DNA from: Acidimicrobiales bacterium
GTDB taxonomy: Bacteria > Actinomycetota > Acidimicrobiia > Acidimicrobiales > Poriferisodalaceae
Reading direction: 5' to 3'
NCBI GenBank assembly: GCA_009843525.1
Contig: VYDH01000031.1
Coordinates: 1-64,000, forward strand
Length of the DNA: 64,000 bases
In this document: one piece after another, positions 25,984 to 35,038 of the stretch
Layout: each line of letters opens with the position of its first letter
Numbering within the stretch: the stretch's first letter is position 1
Notes under the pieces: model-generated
Database searches by the model: none
Told to the model about the DNA's origin: nothing
The model's input: the letters and a program-made list of their open reading frames with translations, nothing else
Program-made: the position numbers and the translations under genes

Positions 25984-27794
25984 TCGAGGCCGAACAGGTA
26001 CGGGTAGTGGTCTTGGCCGCCGACGTGCCGCTCGACCTCGACATCGGGCCAGTGCTCGGCGAGCCACGACGCCACTTCACGGGTATGCGCGTCATCAGCC
26101 CCGGCGCCTTCGATCATGGTGAGCAGTTCATGCCCCGGCCTGAGCATGTGTGCGAGCAGCCTCACAGCTGCGATGGCCGGGTTCTCACCCGAGGCCGCGA
26201 TGCCGTCGCTGGTCAAACCGATCCACTCCCCAGCGGCCACATTGCCGATCGGACTGCTCGTCGCCCGCACCGCTTGAGTCACCTCGCCCGCGAGCACTGC
26301 GTCCGCGGCATCGCCCATCGACGCTGCGTTGGCATCAGCACTCGCATCGGGGTCATACCCGATGAGGGCGGCGAGGCCCGCTGGCACCGACATGGTGGGC
26401 ACGACCTGCACCTGCTTGGCCGTCTGCGCACCGACTTGGCGGGCGACCGGGACGATGTTGGAGTTGTTGGGCAGCACCACCACTTGCTGGGACGGTGCGA
26501 AAGTCACCGCTGCGAGCAGTTCCGCTGTCGAGGGATTCATCGTCTGGCCGCCGGTGACGATCTCCTGAGCGCCTAGCGCCGTGAAGAGCCCGTCGAGGCC
26601 CGTCGCAGGCGAGACCGCGACGATTGCGCATTCGACCTGCGGGCGATCCGCGGTCGCCGTGCTGCGACCCGTGTGCATACCAGCGCCCGCGTGCGCCTCG
26701 TGCGCCCCGAGCTCGGCGACCTGCTCATGCAGGTCGGTGATCTGGATGCGATGCGGCCGTCCCACGTCGATGCCGGCTTCGATGACAGGGCCGATGTCAT
26801 CGGTGTGAATATGGCAGTTCCACAGCCCGTCACCGCCCACCATCACGATCGAATCGCCCAACCCATCCCACGCAGCCTTGAATCGATCGATGTTCTCGTC
26901 GGGCGCATCGAGCAGGAACATCACCTCATATCGGGTGCCCGAGGGATCGTGCGCATCGTGACCGTCGCCATCGCACCGATCAAGGTGGCTGTGCAGTTCA
27001 GCGTGTTGCTCCGCGACAGGATCGACGGGATCACCGCGGAGACTGCCGCCCGCGTTCCCGTGTGCGATCACGGCTGCCACCTCCGCGGGCAACTCGACCT
27101 CATCCGGCACAGAGCGACCGTCGACCACGCACAGCAGTGCGTCGAGCAGCAGCAGATAGCCCGCAGCGCCTGCGTCGACCACGCCGGCGTCGGCCAGCAC
27201 CGAAAGCTGCTGCGGCGTAGCCTCCAACGCCGCCTGCCCAGCCCGCCTGGCGCGCTCGAGCACCGTGGCCAGTGCCGCATCGTCGTCGTTCGCAAGCGTG
27301 CCCAGCGCGCCCTCGGCTGCCTGTGCCGACGCACGCGCCACGCTCAGGATCGTTCCCTCGACCGGCTGCATGACAGCGTTGTCCGCCGCCGTGCTCGCGG
27401 CGGCGAGGCCACTGGCGAGCGAGCAGGCATCGATCGGCGGCTCGGTCTCGGGATCGTCGTCACTCGGGGCGAGCGCTGCGGTCAGCCCGCGCAGAAGCTG
27501 GCTGACGATCACGCCGCTGTTGCCACGCGCACCCATGAGCGCGCCGTGGGAGATGGCCCGGCAGACGTCGGCGCGGCCTGTGCCAGCTCGCCCGAGTTCC
27601 TCGCTGACCGCCGCGAGCGTGAGGGCCATGTTGGTGCCGGTGTCGCCGTCGGGCACCGGGTACACGTTGAGGCGATCGATCGTGACCCGGTGCTGGTCCA
27701 GTGCGGCGCGGTAGGTCCGAATGGCCTCGGCAAGCGCGTCCGAATCGAGCGTGGCAAGCGGACCTGCTGCCGTGCGTGGTTCGCCGTCGCTCAT
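25980..27794 (-). CDS. DAK2-domain, FakA-like kinase subunit
   Basis: Member of the YloV/FakA family, whose best known member phosphorylates fatty acids bound by a FakB (DegV) protein. The 604-residue product starts with a DhaL/DAK2 nucleotide-binding domain showing NVYPVPDGDTGTNM and GARGNSGVIVSQLLRG. A middle domain (YEVMFLLDAPDENIDRFK) and a C-terminal DegV-like region (VVLPNNSNIVPVARQV) follow, the layout of full-length FakA. It overlaps recG by four bases. A FakB partner gene is not in this window, so substrate is inferred only. Confidence 0.87.
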   Translation of the reverse strand: MSDGEPRTAAGPLATLDSDALAEAIRTYRAALDQHRVTIDRLNVYPVPDGDTGTNMALTLAAVSEELGRAGTGRADVCRAISHGALMGARGNSGVIVSQLLRGLTAALAPSDDDPETEPPIDACSLASGLAAASTAADNAVMQPVEGTILSVARASAQAAEGALGTLANDDDAALATVLERARRAGQAALEATPQQLSVLADAGVVDAGAAGYLLLLDALLCVVDGRSVPDEVELPAEVAAVIAHGNAGGSLRGDPVDPVAEQHAELHSHLDRCDGDGHDAHDPSGTRYEVMFLLDAPDENIDRFKAAWDGLGDSIVMVGGDGLWNCHIHTDDIGPVIEAGIDVGRPHRIQITDLHEQVAELGAHEAHAGAGMHTGRSTATADRPQVECAIVAVSPATGLDGLFTALGAQEIVTGGQTMNPSTAELLAAVTFAPSQQVVVLPNNSNIVPVARQVGAQTAKQVQVVPTMSVPAGLAALIGYDPDASADANAASMGDAADAVLAGEVTQAVRATSSPIGNVAAGEWIGLTSDGIAASGENPAIAAVRLLAHMLRPGHELLTMIEGAGADDAHTREVASWLAEHWPDVEVERHVGGQDHYPYLFGLE

Positions 27795-27850
27795 GGGTGC
27801 CGAAGCTACAACGCGCGCCGTCGGCGGTTGCTAGCTTTCGGTAGCCGCGC

Positions 27851-27868
27851 AGCCTGCCGCCGCAGGCT
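27851..27868. promoter_or_regulatory. Hairpin in the divergent DAK/cold-shock-like intergenic region
   Basis: AGCCTGC and GCAGGCT flank a four-base loop about 28 bases before the cold-shock-like gene. Closer to the DAK gene, CCGAAGCTA (27800-27808) and TAGCTTTCGG (27832-27841) form a second imperfect inverted repeat. Both lie where promoters for the two divergent genes are expected. No clear -35/-10 pair was recognised. Confidence 0.3.
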
Positions 27869-27895
27869 CACGACTTCCAGCCACGGGAGGCGCAC

Positions 27896-28147
27896 ATGCA
27901 AGGCGTCATCAAGTCATATGACCCTGCATCGGGAGTCGGCGTCGTCACCGACGACGTCACGCGCGCTGAGCACGAGCTGGCCCCGAATGCCTTGGAGGGA
28001 TCCATCTTCCGGATGGTGCGGCAGGGCCAGCGAGTGATCTACGACCTGGACGAACGGGGGCTCGCCACGCGGCTTCGTCTGGGGTCCGAAGTGGACCTGG
28101 GAACACCCGACTGGATCACCGCCGGGGGGGGAGACTGCGTGATCTGA
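27896..28147 (+). CDS. Cold-shock-domain-like small protein
   Basis: An 83-residue protein with a cold-shock/OB-fold pattern: MQGVIKSYDPASGVGVVTDD resembles the start of CspA-like domains, followed by a hydrophobic strand (RMVRQGQRVIYDL) as in the C-terminal half. The aromatic RNP motifs of true cold-shock proteins are weak, so RNA binding is uncertain. GGGAGG precedes the ATG. An 8-G run (28124-28131) lies in the last codons; indels there would change only the final few residues. It is transcribed towards pckG with two hairpins in between. Confidence 0.7.
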   Translation: MQGVIKSYDPASGVGVVTDDVTRAEHELAPNALEGSIFRMVRQGQRVIYDLDERGLATRLRLGSEVDLGTPDWITAGGGDCVI

Positions 28148-28149
28148 GG

Positions 28150-28186
28150 CCGGTGCGCCGCACCGGTCGAAGAGCGAGATCTTCGA
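28150..28186. promoter_or_regulatory. Two tandem hairpins before pckG
   Basis: Stem 1 pairs CCGGTGC (28150-28156) with GCACCGG (28160-28166). Stem 2 pairs TCGAAGA (28167-28173) with TCTTCGA (28180-28186). They directly follow the cold-shock-like stop and precede the pckG ribosome binding site by about 35 bases. They could terminate the first gene or structure the pckG leader. Confidence 0.4.
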
Positions 28187-28229
28187 CTCGACATGAGAAC
28201 GAGTACGAGGCTCGGACCCGGAGGACATC

Positions 28230-30017
28230 TTGCCTGCGACTGACAACCGCCACTTGATCGATTGGGTCGATCATTGGGCCCGCGTGCTGGTACCCGACGC
28301 CGTCCACTGGTGCGACGGCTCGGCAGCCGAGTACGAGCTGCTCTGCAGTCGGATGGTGGAATCGGGGACGCTCATCCCGCTCGATTCCGACGCGCGCCCC
28401 AACAGCTACCTCGCCCGTTCCGATCCGGGCGATGTCGCGCGCGTCGAAGATCGCACGTTCATCTGCAGCGAGCACGAGGTCGATGCAGGCCCGAACAACA
28501 ACTGGCGCCAGCCCGACGAGATGCGCGAGGAGCTGCTGAAGCTCCTCGAAGGCTCGATGCGGGGCCGGACCATGTATGTCGTGCCGTTCTCGATGGGGCC
28601 GCTCGGCAGCCACATCGCCCACATCGGGGTCCAGCTCACCGACTCGCCGTACGTGGCAGCCTCCATGCGGATCATGACCCGCATGGGCACCGCAGCGCTC
28701 CACGTGCTCGGCGACGGCGACTTCGTGCCGTGCATTCACTCGCTCGGCGCGCCATTGAAGTCGGGTCAGGCAGATGTGCCGTGGCCGTGCGACGCGGATC
28801 GCAAGTACATCGTCCACTTCCCCGAGACACGCGAGATCTGGTCATACGGCTCCGGCTACGGCGGCAATGCCCTGCTCGGCAAGAAGTGCTTCGCCCTGCG
28901 AATCGCGTCGACCATGGCCCGCGACGAGGGCTGGCTGGCAGAGCACATGCTCATCGTGGGCGTGACACCGCCGCAAGGCGAGACCGTCTACGTGGCTGCA
29001 GCGTTCCCGTCCGCCTGCGGCAAGACGAACATGGCCATGATGATCCCCACGCTTCCCGGCTGGAAGGTGCGGACCATCGGCGACGACATCGCCTGGATGA
29101 AGTTCGGCGACGACGGCCGCCTGCACGCCATAAATCCCGAGGCCGGCATCTTCGGCGTCGCTCCGAATACGGGTCCCGACACCAATCCGAATGCACTCGG
29201 CACGATGTGGGGCAATTGCGTATTCACCAACGTGGCGCAGACCCCCGACGGTGACGTCTGGTGGGAGGGCCTCACGCCGGAACCGCCGCAGGGCCTCATC
29301 GACTGGCGCGGCAACGACTGGTCGCCGTCGGGCGGCACGCCCGCAGCCCACCCCAACGCCCGCTTCACGGCGCCCGCCGAGCAGTGCCCTTCGATTGCCC
29401 CCGAATGGGAGGACCCTGTCGGCGTGCCGATCTCGGCGATCCTGTTCGGCGGTCGACGGGCTACCACGGTCCCCCTCGTGGCCGAAGCCTTCGACTGGGA
29501 GCACGGCGTGTTCCTGGGCTCGCAGATGTCCTCGGAGAAGACCGCAGCTGCGGCCGGGACGGTGGGCGAAGTGCGGCGCGACCCGTTCGCGATGCTGCCG
29601 TTCTGCGGCTACAACTTCGGCGACTACTTCCAGCACTGGCTCGACATCGGCGCGAAGCCCGGCACCCAGCTGCCGAAGCTGTTCTATGTCAACTGGTTCC
29701 GCAAGGATGCCGACGGCAAGTTCATCTGGCCGGGCTTCGGCGACAACGCCCGGGTGCTCAAGTGGATCGTGGAGCGCATCGCCGGCCACGGAGAGGCCGT
29801 GCCGACGGCGATCGGCTTGGTGCCCCCGCCGGAGGCGTTGGACACCAGCGGACTCGACCTCACCGACGCCGAGATCGAGACATTGCTCGGGGTCGACGAG
29901 GACGACTGGCGAGCCGAGATCGACATGATCGAAGCGCACTACCAGGAGCTGGGCGAGCGTCTGCCGCCCGAGATGCGCAAAGAACTCGACCGGCTCTCCC
30001 AGCGGCTCGGCTTCTGA
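28230..30017 (+). CDS. pckG: Phosphoenolpyruvate carboxykinase (GTP)
   Basis: Interconverts oxaloacetate plus GTP and phosphoenolpyruvate plus CO2 plus GDP, the entry step of gluconeogenesis. The 595-residue product has the GTP-type signatures: [13 protein letters not shown], with the reactive cysteine at about 263, then [15 protein letters not shown] and [15 protein letters not shown]. The start is a TTG at 28230, chosen because GGAGG lies seven bases upstream and the N-terminus then has the normal length; no ATG fits. The weak TTG and the two hairpins in the leader suggest control of translation level. Confidence 0.96.
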   Translation: MPATDNRHLIDWVDHWARVLVPDAVHWCDGSAAEYELLCSRMVESGTLIPLDSDARPNSYLARSDPGDVARVEDRTFICSEHEVDAGPNNNWRQPDEMREELLKLLEGSMRGRTMYVVPFSMGPLGSHIAHIGVQLTDSPYVAASMRIMTRMGTAALHVLGDGDFVPCIHSLGAPLKSGQADVPWPCDADRKYIVHFPETREIWSYGSGYGGNALLGKKCFALRIASTMARDEGWLAEHMLIVGVTPPQGETVYVAAAFPSACGKTNMAMMIPTLPGWKVRTIGDDIAWMKFGDDGRLHAINPEAGIFGVAPNTGPDTNPNALGTMWGNCVFTNVAQTPDGDVWWEGLTPEPPQGLIDWRGNDWSPSGGTPAAHPNARFTAPAEQCPSIAPEWEDPVGVPISAILFGGRRATTVPLVAEAFDWEHGVFLGSQMSSEKTAAAAGTVGEVRRDPFAMLPFCGYNFGDYFQHWLDIGAKPGTQLPKLFYVNWFRKDADGKFIWPGFGDNARVLKWIVERIAGHGEAVPTAIGLVPPPEALDTSGLDLTDAEIETLLGVDEDDWRAEIDMIEAHYQELGERLPPEMRKELDRLSQRLGF

Positions 30018-30052
30018 GTCCCTATCCACCGACTGAGTTCGCGAGCCGTCTT

Positions 30053-30436
30053 CTACGGCGAGTCCTCTGAGCTGTGCCGGTAGAGCGCCAACAGCTGCAG
30101 GCCAAGCACAGGGGCGAGCAGTATTCCCAAGCGCAGAATGGTCGCCAAGAGGCCAACTCCGACGACCATTGCGCTGATGCGTAGAGCGAATACAAAGACT
30201 CGAACCGGGAACAGGAGAGGGAGTCCTATGACAACACCGATGATCCCGAATACGACCACGACAGCATCAGGCGGATTGAGCGGGGTGGGCTCCGAGGAAA
30301 CCGTCACCCCGTGTCCTTGTCCGGTGAACGGAAGAACACTGTCTGAGTCGAGTTCGGCGCCAAGGGTCAACAACACCAGGATCGACAGAAGAATCCAGTA
30401 GACGAGTCCAGCGAGTACGATCAAGCGCACGCTCAT
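30053..30436 (-). CDS. Small membrane protein, unknown
   Basis: Hydrophobic protein of about 127 residues when read from the ATG at 30436 (MSVRLIVLAG). An ATG at 30457 overlaps the transposase stop as ATGA and would add seven residues. It has three membrane segments (VLAGLVYWILLSILVLLTL, VVVVFGIIGVVIGLPLLF, and a stretch from ISAMVVGVGLLATIL on) and a short polar loop between the first two. I do not recognise it. It lies at the edge of the IS256 scar, so its own promoter region may have been altered. Confidence 0.5.
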   Translation of the reverse strand: MSVRLIVLAGLVYWILLSILVLLTLGAELDSDSVLPFTGQGHGVTVSSEPTPLNPPDAVVVVFGIIGVVIGLPLLFPVRVFVFALRISAMVVGVGLLATILRLGILLAPVLGLQLLALYRHSSEDSP

Positions 30437-30453
30437 CAGGCCGGAATTCCACC

Positions 30454-31146
30454 TCATCGAAGTCCGCGTTTGAGGTCGTCGAGGAAGCCTGACCAAGCGT
30501 CGTGGGACTCCGAGCCGCCGGGCTCGACGGCCACCAGCACCGACTGGCCGAGTGTGGTGAGTCCGTAGGCGACCAGCACCGGCTCAGCCCGCGAGCCGTC
30601 GTGCATCTTGAAGTGGCTGGCATCGAGGAACAGGTAGTCCAGATCGACGCTGGACGGATCCCGGTCCCGGAACGCCTCGAACTCGGCGCGCAGCCGGAGA
30701 GTGTCAGGTTCTCTGTGTAAGGGGGGTGGTCTGAGAGAGTCGGCGAGCAGCGCCTCGATGTCGCGGTCGGACAGGCCCCGCACCCACGCCGAGATCACCA
30801 GCGCCTCAAGCGGCTCGGAACGCACCACGCCCTTGCCCAACAGCTGCGAAGCGAACGCCTCGGTCGTGTTGCACAGCTTCGGCCGCTTCAGGGCGACCGG
30901 GCCGGCGGTGGTCTTGATCGTCAGGTCGCCATAACCGTTGCGTTGACCTTCGCGCTCACCTCCGGACCGACAATTCCACCCCCGACCCAGCCAAGACGTG
31001 ATCTCCTCCTCGAGGACCTGCTGAAGCACCAGCCGAGCCGACAACCCCATCACCTCCTCCAGAACCTCCCCAATCGGCCGGCCCGACCCGAACAAATCTT
31101 CGATCTCAGCACGGACAGCATCAATGGGCAATACTCGCAACGGCAC
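30454..31146 (-). pseudogene. Chimeric, truncated IS256-family transposase
   Basis: The open frame encodes 230 residues, where IS256-family (mutator) transposases have about 400. Residues 1-145 are a normal N-terminal part, including GERNGYGD-like EREGQRNGYGD and WVRGLSDRDIEALL. Then about a dozen residues are translated from an IS terminal repeat (30696-30720). Next comes a middle catalytic piece with YLFLDASHFKMH, which includes the first DDE aspartate. The frame ends after LDDLKRGLR, before the second Asp and Glu. It therefore joins pieces of two transposase copies and cannot be an active enzyme. Confidence 0.85.
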
Positions 31147-31297
31147 AGGCGCAGGCCTCCTTCGTAAGTCAGCAGCCCGCTGAAGGAACCCACGCCCACG
31201 CCTCCATTACACCGCCGATGAGACGCCATCGCCGCCTCGTCGGCAGCCTCGCTCGCCGGCACCGCCGGCCTGTCAAGATCAGTCACAGACATGATCC
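30696..31297 (-). mobile_element. Internally deleted IS256-like element
   Basis: The left boundary is the repeat-like sequence GGAGAGTGTCAGGTTCTCTG (from 30696), typical of IS256-family ends. A weaker counterpart, ending GACATGATCC at 31288-31297, reads inward from the other side; the two share GGA...TGTC. The enclosed 600 bases hold only the transposase N-terminus, against about 1.3-1.4 kb in complete elements. The right end lies about 60 bases before a truncated methyltransferase gene. Between 31147 and 31358 no other gene is seen. Confidence 0.5.
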
Positions 31298-31358
31298 TCC
31301 CTGGCCCACAGCAGCACACTGCGGACCCTCAGACCACATCCGGATACACAAACTTTCT

Positions 31359-31558
31359 GACAGGCCTCGGGTTCCGGCACGACCGGTGCCGTGGCACAGC
31401 AGCTCGGTCGCCGCTTCGTACTCGTAGACAGCAACCCTGAGGCAATCGAGGTGATGCAGACTCGCTTGCTCGGTGACGAGGTTGCATGGATCGACAAGAC
31501 GGGCGCAGCGATCGAACCCGAGACCAGCGACCGCCGTCGCGAATCTACGTTGATTTGA
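31359..31558 (+). pseudogene. Decapitated DNA methyltransferase remnant
   Basis: Reading forward after a TGA, one frame encodes ASGSGTTGAVAQQLGRRFVL, then VDSNPEAIEVMQTRLL and a short tail ending TLI and TGA at 31556-31558. This is the SAM-binding motif I (FxGSGTTG) and following strand that form the C-terminal end of beta-class DNA methyltransferases. The catalytic NPPY/SPPY half is missing upstream, where the IS256-like element lies, so the enzyme is dead. It stands 37 bases before a restriction-nuclease-like gene, as in a type II restriction-modification pair. Confidence 0.7.
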
Positions 31559-31595
31559 TGCATGGGCACGGCCTCCGCAGCCAGAGAAGATCGCG

Positions 31596-32150
31596 ATGAG
31601 CCTCGACGATGCGCTCTCGCGTCGATTCGCAGAGATCACTGAGGAGATCCACGGCCTCTACAGTGCGGCAGACGACGAGGAGTGGTCCAGCAGTCCCTTC
31701 GGCTGGATCAAGACGAAGGCATCCCGGACGGTAGACGCGATCGGCGAGAAGCTTGTGTCCGCATGGTGCGATGATCTCGGGCTGGATGTCGTGCGCACTG
31801 GCGACACCGAGGCGGACCGGCTCGTGGAGGGCCATCGTGTTGAGATCAAGTTCTCCACTCGCTGGCAGAACGGCGAGTACCGGTTCCAGCAGATCAGAGA
31901 CCAGCGGTATGACTTCCTCTTCGCACTCGGTCTGTCTCCGAGCAGCGTCCACGGGTGGATGATCCCCAAGTCGGTCCTGCTTGAACACGTCATCGGACAG
32001 ATGGGCCAGCACACCGGTGCGGGTGCTGCCGACACGGACTGGCTCGCAGTCGTTCCTGGTGAGGAGCCTCCATGGCTTCGTGCCTGCGGAGGTTCGCTCG
32101 GAGATGTCACGGTCATCCTTGAAACTCTGCGACGGCCGGTTCGAGACTGA
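31596..32150 (+). CDS. Putative type II restriction endonuclease (PD-(D/E)XK)
   Basis: A 184-residue protein with a probable nuclease core: D74 in EADRLVEGH, then E83 and K85 in RVEIKFSTRW, fitting D-x8-E-x-K. QFQ-like EYRFQQIRDQRYDFLFALGL follows, as in several restriction enzymes and HpaII-like nucleases, and HGWMIPKSVLLEHV resembles their late strand/helix. A helical N-terminal part precedes the core. Its neighbour is the dead methyltransferase remnant, so in its host it would be an unprotected endonuclease unless silent, inactive, or protected by another enzyme. Target sequence unknown. Confidence 0.65.
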   Translation: MSLDDALSRRFAEITEEIHGLYSAADDEEWSSSPFGWIKTKASRTVDAIGEKLVSAWCDDLGLDVVRTGDTEADRLVEGHRVEIKFSTRWQNGEYRFQQIRDQRYDFLFALGLSPSSVHGWMIPKSVLLEHVIGQMGQHTGAGAADTDWLAVVPGEEPPWLRACGGSLGDVTVILETLRRPVRD

Positions 32151-32249
32151 AGCAGCGTGCGACACAACGCAGCGCATCCCCGTTAGGCGGGTGAGCTTCC
32201 TCATCGATGTCCTAGCGACATAGCTTCCGGTCGTCAGCGCTGGGCAGGC

Positions 32250-32621
32250 TCAGCTGCCGAGGAACATGGCTCGGATGGCGAGCCCCATGATGAACAGCGC
32301 TCCGAGGCCGAACAACTCGTAACGACGGTGCTCCAGCTGCTGGCGGTAGGCGTAGGCGAACAGGACCGCCACTGCACAGCAGGCCCCGTAGAACACATGG
32401 AATGCCGGGGCATCGACCGCGGCAACTCGCATGAGGACAACCCCCGCAGTGAGCTGCACGAATACCAAGACCCATGCGCCGCCCAAGAACCACCACAGGC
32501 TGCGGTGACGCAGCGGCGCCCAGCGCCTCGCCCCGAGCGCCCACAGCCCGGCCACGCCGTTCGACAGCACCATCGCCCAGCCGATTGCAGTGTGGACCGT
32601 CGCCCAGACCTCAGCGCTCAT
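32250..32621 (-). CDS. Four-helix membrane protein, unknown
   Basis: A 123-residue protein with four membrane segments: VHTAIGWAMVLSNGVAGLWAL, LWWFLGGAWVLVFVQLTAGVV, FHVFYGACCAVAVLFAYAY and LFGLGALFIMGLAIRAMFL. Histidines in the first and third helices (HTAIGW, FHVFYGA) are reminiscent of haem-binding four-helix bundles, but this is only a resemblance. The start overlaps the end of the next upstream gene by 11 bases, which suggests a two-gene operon. Confidence 0.65.
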   Translation of the reverse strand: MSAEVWATVHTAIGWAMVLSNGVAGLWALGARRWAPLRHRSLWWFLGGAWVLVFVQLTAGVVLMRVAAVDAPAFHVFYGACCAVAVLFAYAYRQQLEHRRYELFGLGALFIMGLAIRAMFLGS

Positions 32622-33030
32622 ACGGCGAGACGTGCTGCGTGAACAGGTGGATGAACATCAGCAGGTTCTGGGCGTCTCCGTGGCCATTGGCGAGGTTCAG
32701 TTCGCCGGGACGGCGTGCCTCGGTGTCGCTGAGCTTCATGACGTCGAGCGCGCGCAGCAGCCCCACCGGGGCCCCAGCCGAAACCAACTCGCCGATGTCG
32801 CGCACGATGTGACGGCCCCGAAGCCCCTGAGACTGGATGAGGCTGCGCAGCAATAGGCGGGCCAGTGCGCAGGCGCTCGCCGGGGACACGTCGGCGACGG
32901 CGACAGCCTCGGCATACAGCGGCACGAGCTTGCGATCGAGCCCCGGAGGTGCGTCGCTCGGTTCTCGGCCCTCCTGCTCGCCGGCGCTGGCCGATCCCGC
33001 AGCGTCGGCTTCTGCGTCAGGCGACGGCAC
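32611..33030 (-). CDS. DUF4145-like soluble protein
   Basis: A 139-residue protein with an acidic, Ala-rich first 30 residues and then a helical domain: [33 protein letters not shown] and [19 protein letters not shown]. The pattern resembles DUF4145-type domains, in which a helical pair precedes a conserved turn before a final helix, but the match is moderate. It overlaps both the CoA-transferase end (14 bases) and the membrane-protein start. Function unknown. Confidence 0.55.
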   Translation of the reverse strand: MPSPDAEADAAGSASAGEQEGREPSDAPPGLDRKLVPLYAEAVAVADVSPASACALARLLLRSLIQSQGLRGRHIVRDIGELVSAGAPVGLLRALDVMKLSDTEARRPGELNLANGHGDAQNLLMFIHLFTQHVSPYER

Positions 33031-34168
33031 CGGTGTCGCGCAGCTTTGCGATGTCGTCGAGGTCGTAACCGGCGATGGTCAGCACGTCGTCGGTGTGCTG
33101 GCCGGGATGCGCGGGCGGCCCCTGAACGGCCTGAACCGTACGGCTGAAGCGAGGCGATGGGCTCGGCTGGATCACGCCGGCCACCTCGCAGAACACGTCA
33201 CGGTGAACGTTGTGAGGATGCTGCGGGGCCTCCTCCAGCGTCAGCACCGGGGCGAAGCACACATCGGTGGCATCCATGATCTCGCACCACTCGTCGCGCG
33301 TCTTCGACCTGAAGACCTCGGCGATCCGATCCTTGAGCTCCGGCCACCGGCTGCGCGAGTGCTGCTTGGCGAACTCCGGATCGCCCTCGAGACCGGTGAG
33401 CCGCAGCAGCTCGGCGTAGAACTGCGGCTCGATCGACCCGACCGAGATGTAGTTGCCGTCGGCGCACTCATACACGTCGTAGAAGTGGCTGCCAGTGTCG
33501 AGCAAGTTGGTGCCCCGCTCGTCGTTCCACACGCCTAGTGCCCGCATCGAGTGGAACATGGCCATGAGCGTTGCCGCGCCGTCGACCATGGCTGCGTCGA
33601 TCACCTGGCCTTGGCCCGACCGCTGCGACTCGAACAGCGCGCAGGCCACGCCGAACGCCAGCAGCATGCCCCCGCCGCCGAAGTCACCCACCAGATTGAG
33701 CGGCGCGATCGGCGGCTCGCCCTTGCGGCCGATGGGATCGAGCGCACCGGCCAGTGCGATGTAGTTGATGTCGTGCCCGGCACCCATGTGGTAGGGGCCC
33801 TCCTGGCCCCAGCCGGTCATGCGGCCGTAGACGAGCCGCGGGTTGCGTGCCAGACACTCGTCGGGCCCGATGCCGAGCCGTTCCATCACGCCGGGCCGGA
33901 ATCCCTCGATGAGCGCGTCGGAATGCTCTATCAAGCGCAGCAGCGCCTCGACGCCGTCGGGGTTCTTGAGATCAAGCCCGATGGAGGCACGTCCGCGGGC
34001 GAGCACGTCGATCGGCGGCCTCGCAGGGTCACGGTCTCGCACGTTGGCCGAGCGGTCGACGCGGATGACCTCCGCACCCATGTCGGAAAGCATCATCCCG
34101 CAGAATGGCCCCGGGCCGATGCCCTGCAGCTCGATCACTCGCACGCCTGCCAGCGGTCCTGTGCCCAT
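33017..34168 (-). CDS. CaiB/BaiF (type III) CoA-transferase, racemase-like
   Basis: The 383-residue product from the ATG at 34168 belongs to the family of alpha-methylacyl-CoA racemase and formyl-CoA transferase. It opens [20 protein letters not shown] and has [14 protein letters not shown], the [15 protein letters not shown] motif, [11 protein letters not shown] and [14 protein letters not shown], whose Asp matches the catalytic aspartate of the family. The sequence leans to the racemase branch, which epimerises 2-methylacyl-CoA during branched-chain degradation. GGAG precedes the start. A longer upstream in-frame ATG was not used. Confidence 0.9.
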   Translation of the reverse strand: MGTGPLAGVRVIELQGIGPGPFCGMMLSDMGAEVIRVDRSANVRDRDPARPPIDVLARGRASIGLDLKNPDGVEALLRLIEHSDALIEGFRPGVMERLGIGPDECLARNPRLVYGRMTGWGQEGPYHMGAGHDINYIALAGALDPIGRKGEPPIAPLNLVGDFGGGGMLLAFGVACALFESQRSGQGQVIDAAMVDGAATLMAMFHSMRALGVWNDERGTNLLDTGSHFYDVYECADGNYISVGSIEPQFYAELLRLTGLEGDPEFAKQHSRSRWPELKDRIAEVFRSKTRDEWCEIMDATDVCFAPVLTLEEAPQHPHNVHRDVFCEVAGVIQPSPSPRFSRTVQAVQGPPAHPGQHTDDVLTIAGYDLDDIAKLRDTGAVA

Positions 34169-34270
34169 CGTCACTCCTGTCCTTGTCGTGCGGTAGCCGG
34201 TTGACCTGCGGGTCACGCTACTGCGCGCCGTTGTGGAATTCCCCGAGCCACCGACGGGGCCGGGTCGCAT

Positions 34271-34984
34271 TCAGGCCAACGCCCGCGCGATCGTCTGTGC
34301 CACGCGGGTCACGGCTGCAGGCGTGCGTGTCCCCCACCAGAAGAGATCCTGGCCGTCGATGAGATGGGCGGGCCCGATTGCGGTGAGTTCGTCGAAGTGC
34401 CGGCGGTGCCACTCGTATGGCTCGGTGGGAGCGAGGACCAGATCGACTGGCTCGCTGCGGAGGTCCTCCTCGCTCAGGGTGGGGTATGTCTCGGGCCGGT
34501 CGGCGAAGGCCACCTGCACGCCGCAGTACTCCAGCAGCGAGACCCCGTACGTGGCGGCGCCGACAGTCATGTACGGCCGCCGCCAGATCGGCACGAACAC
34601 ACGAACTGTCCGGGCACTGCCCGACGGGTGAGGCAGCGGCGGCAGTGCGGCGCGGTCAGGCAGCGGCTCGGGCTGCCAGTCGACGCCGATGCGACCTGCC
34701 AGCCGGGCCAGTTCCGGCGCGACATCATCGAGCGCGGCAATGTGCAGCACCTCGACTTCGAGGCCGGCCGCCAGCAGCGCGTCGTAATCGTCACGCCGAT
34801 TCTCTTCGCGGTCCACGACGACAAGATCGGGTTGCAACGCGGTGATGGCGGCGATGTCCGGATTCTTCGTGCCGCCGACGTGCTCCAAGTCGGGCCGCCC
34901 GCAGAAGCGGGTGCAGGCCACCGGATCGGCCCCCCAAGTCGCCAGCGTCTCCGTAGCGCTCGGGACAAGGCTGACAACTCGCAC
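34271..34984 (-). CDS. BtuF/TroA-like metal or cobalamin receptor domain protein, no signal peptide
   Basis: A 237-residue protein of the helical-backbone metal receptor superfamily. It starts with SLVPSATETLATWG, then FCGRPDLEHVGGTKNPDI and LQPDLVVVDREENR, all typical of BtuF-like substrate-binding proteins. Using the GTG at 34984, where homology starts, leaves no signal peptide or lipobox, so the protein should be cytoplasmic. Upstream in-frame codons do not supply one either. No ABC transporter is nearby. It may bind a corrinoid or metal in the cytoplasm; that is inference. It is divergent from the UvrD-like gene with 54 bases between. Confidence 0.75.
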   Translation of the reverse strand: MRVVSLVPSATETLATWGADPVACTRFCGRPDLEHVGGTKNPDIAAITALQPDLVVVDREENRRDDYDALLAAGLEVEVLHIAALDDVAPELARLAGRIGVDWQPEPLPDRAALPPLPHPSGSARTVRVFVPIWRRPYMTVGAATYGVSLLEYCGVQVAFADRPETYPTLSEEDLRSEPVDLVLAPTEPYEWHRRHFDELTAIGPAHLIDGQDLFWWGTRTPAAVTRVAQTIARALA

Positions 34985-35038
34985 CTTCAGCAGCGTATGG
35001 CTGCCAACCCCAGGGTCAGAGGGGTCTAGGTTCGCCCC

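Noticed and set aside
24148-26007. Long plus-strand open frame opposite recG
   Set aside because: The opposite strand encodes a full RecG with all helicase motifs. The shadow frame is Arg/His-rich and without domains.
30053-30453. Membrane protein as a remnant of the interrupted methyltransferase
   Set aside because: Its sequence is purely hydrophobic helices with no methyltransferase motif, so the missing methylase half is lost rather than displaced here.
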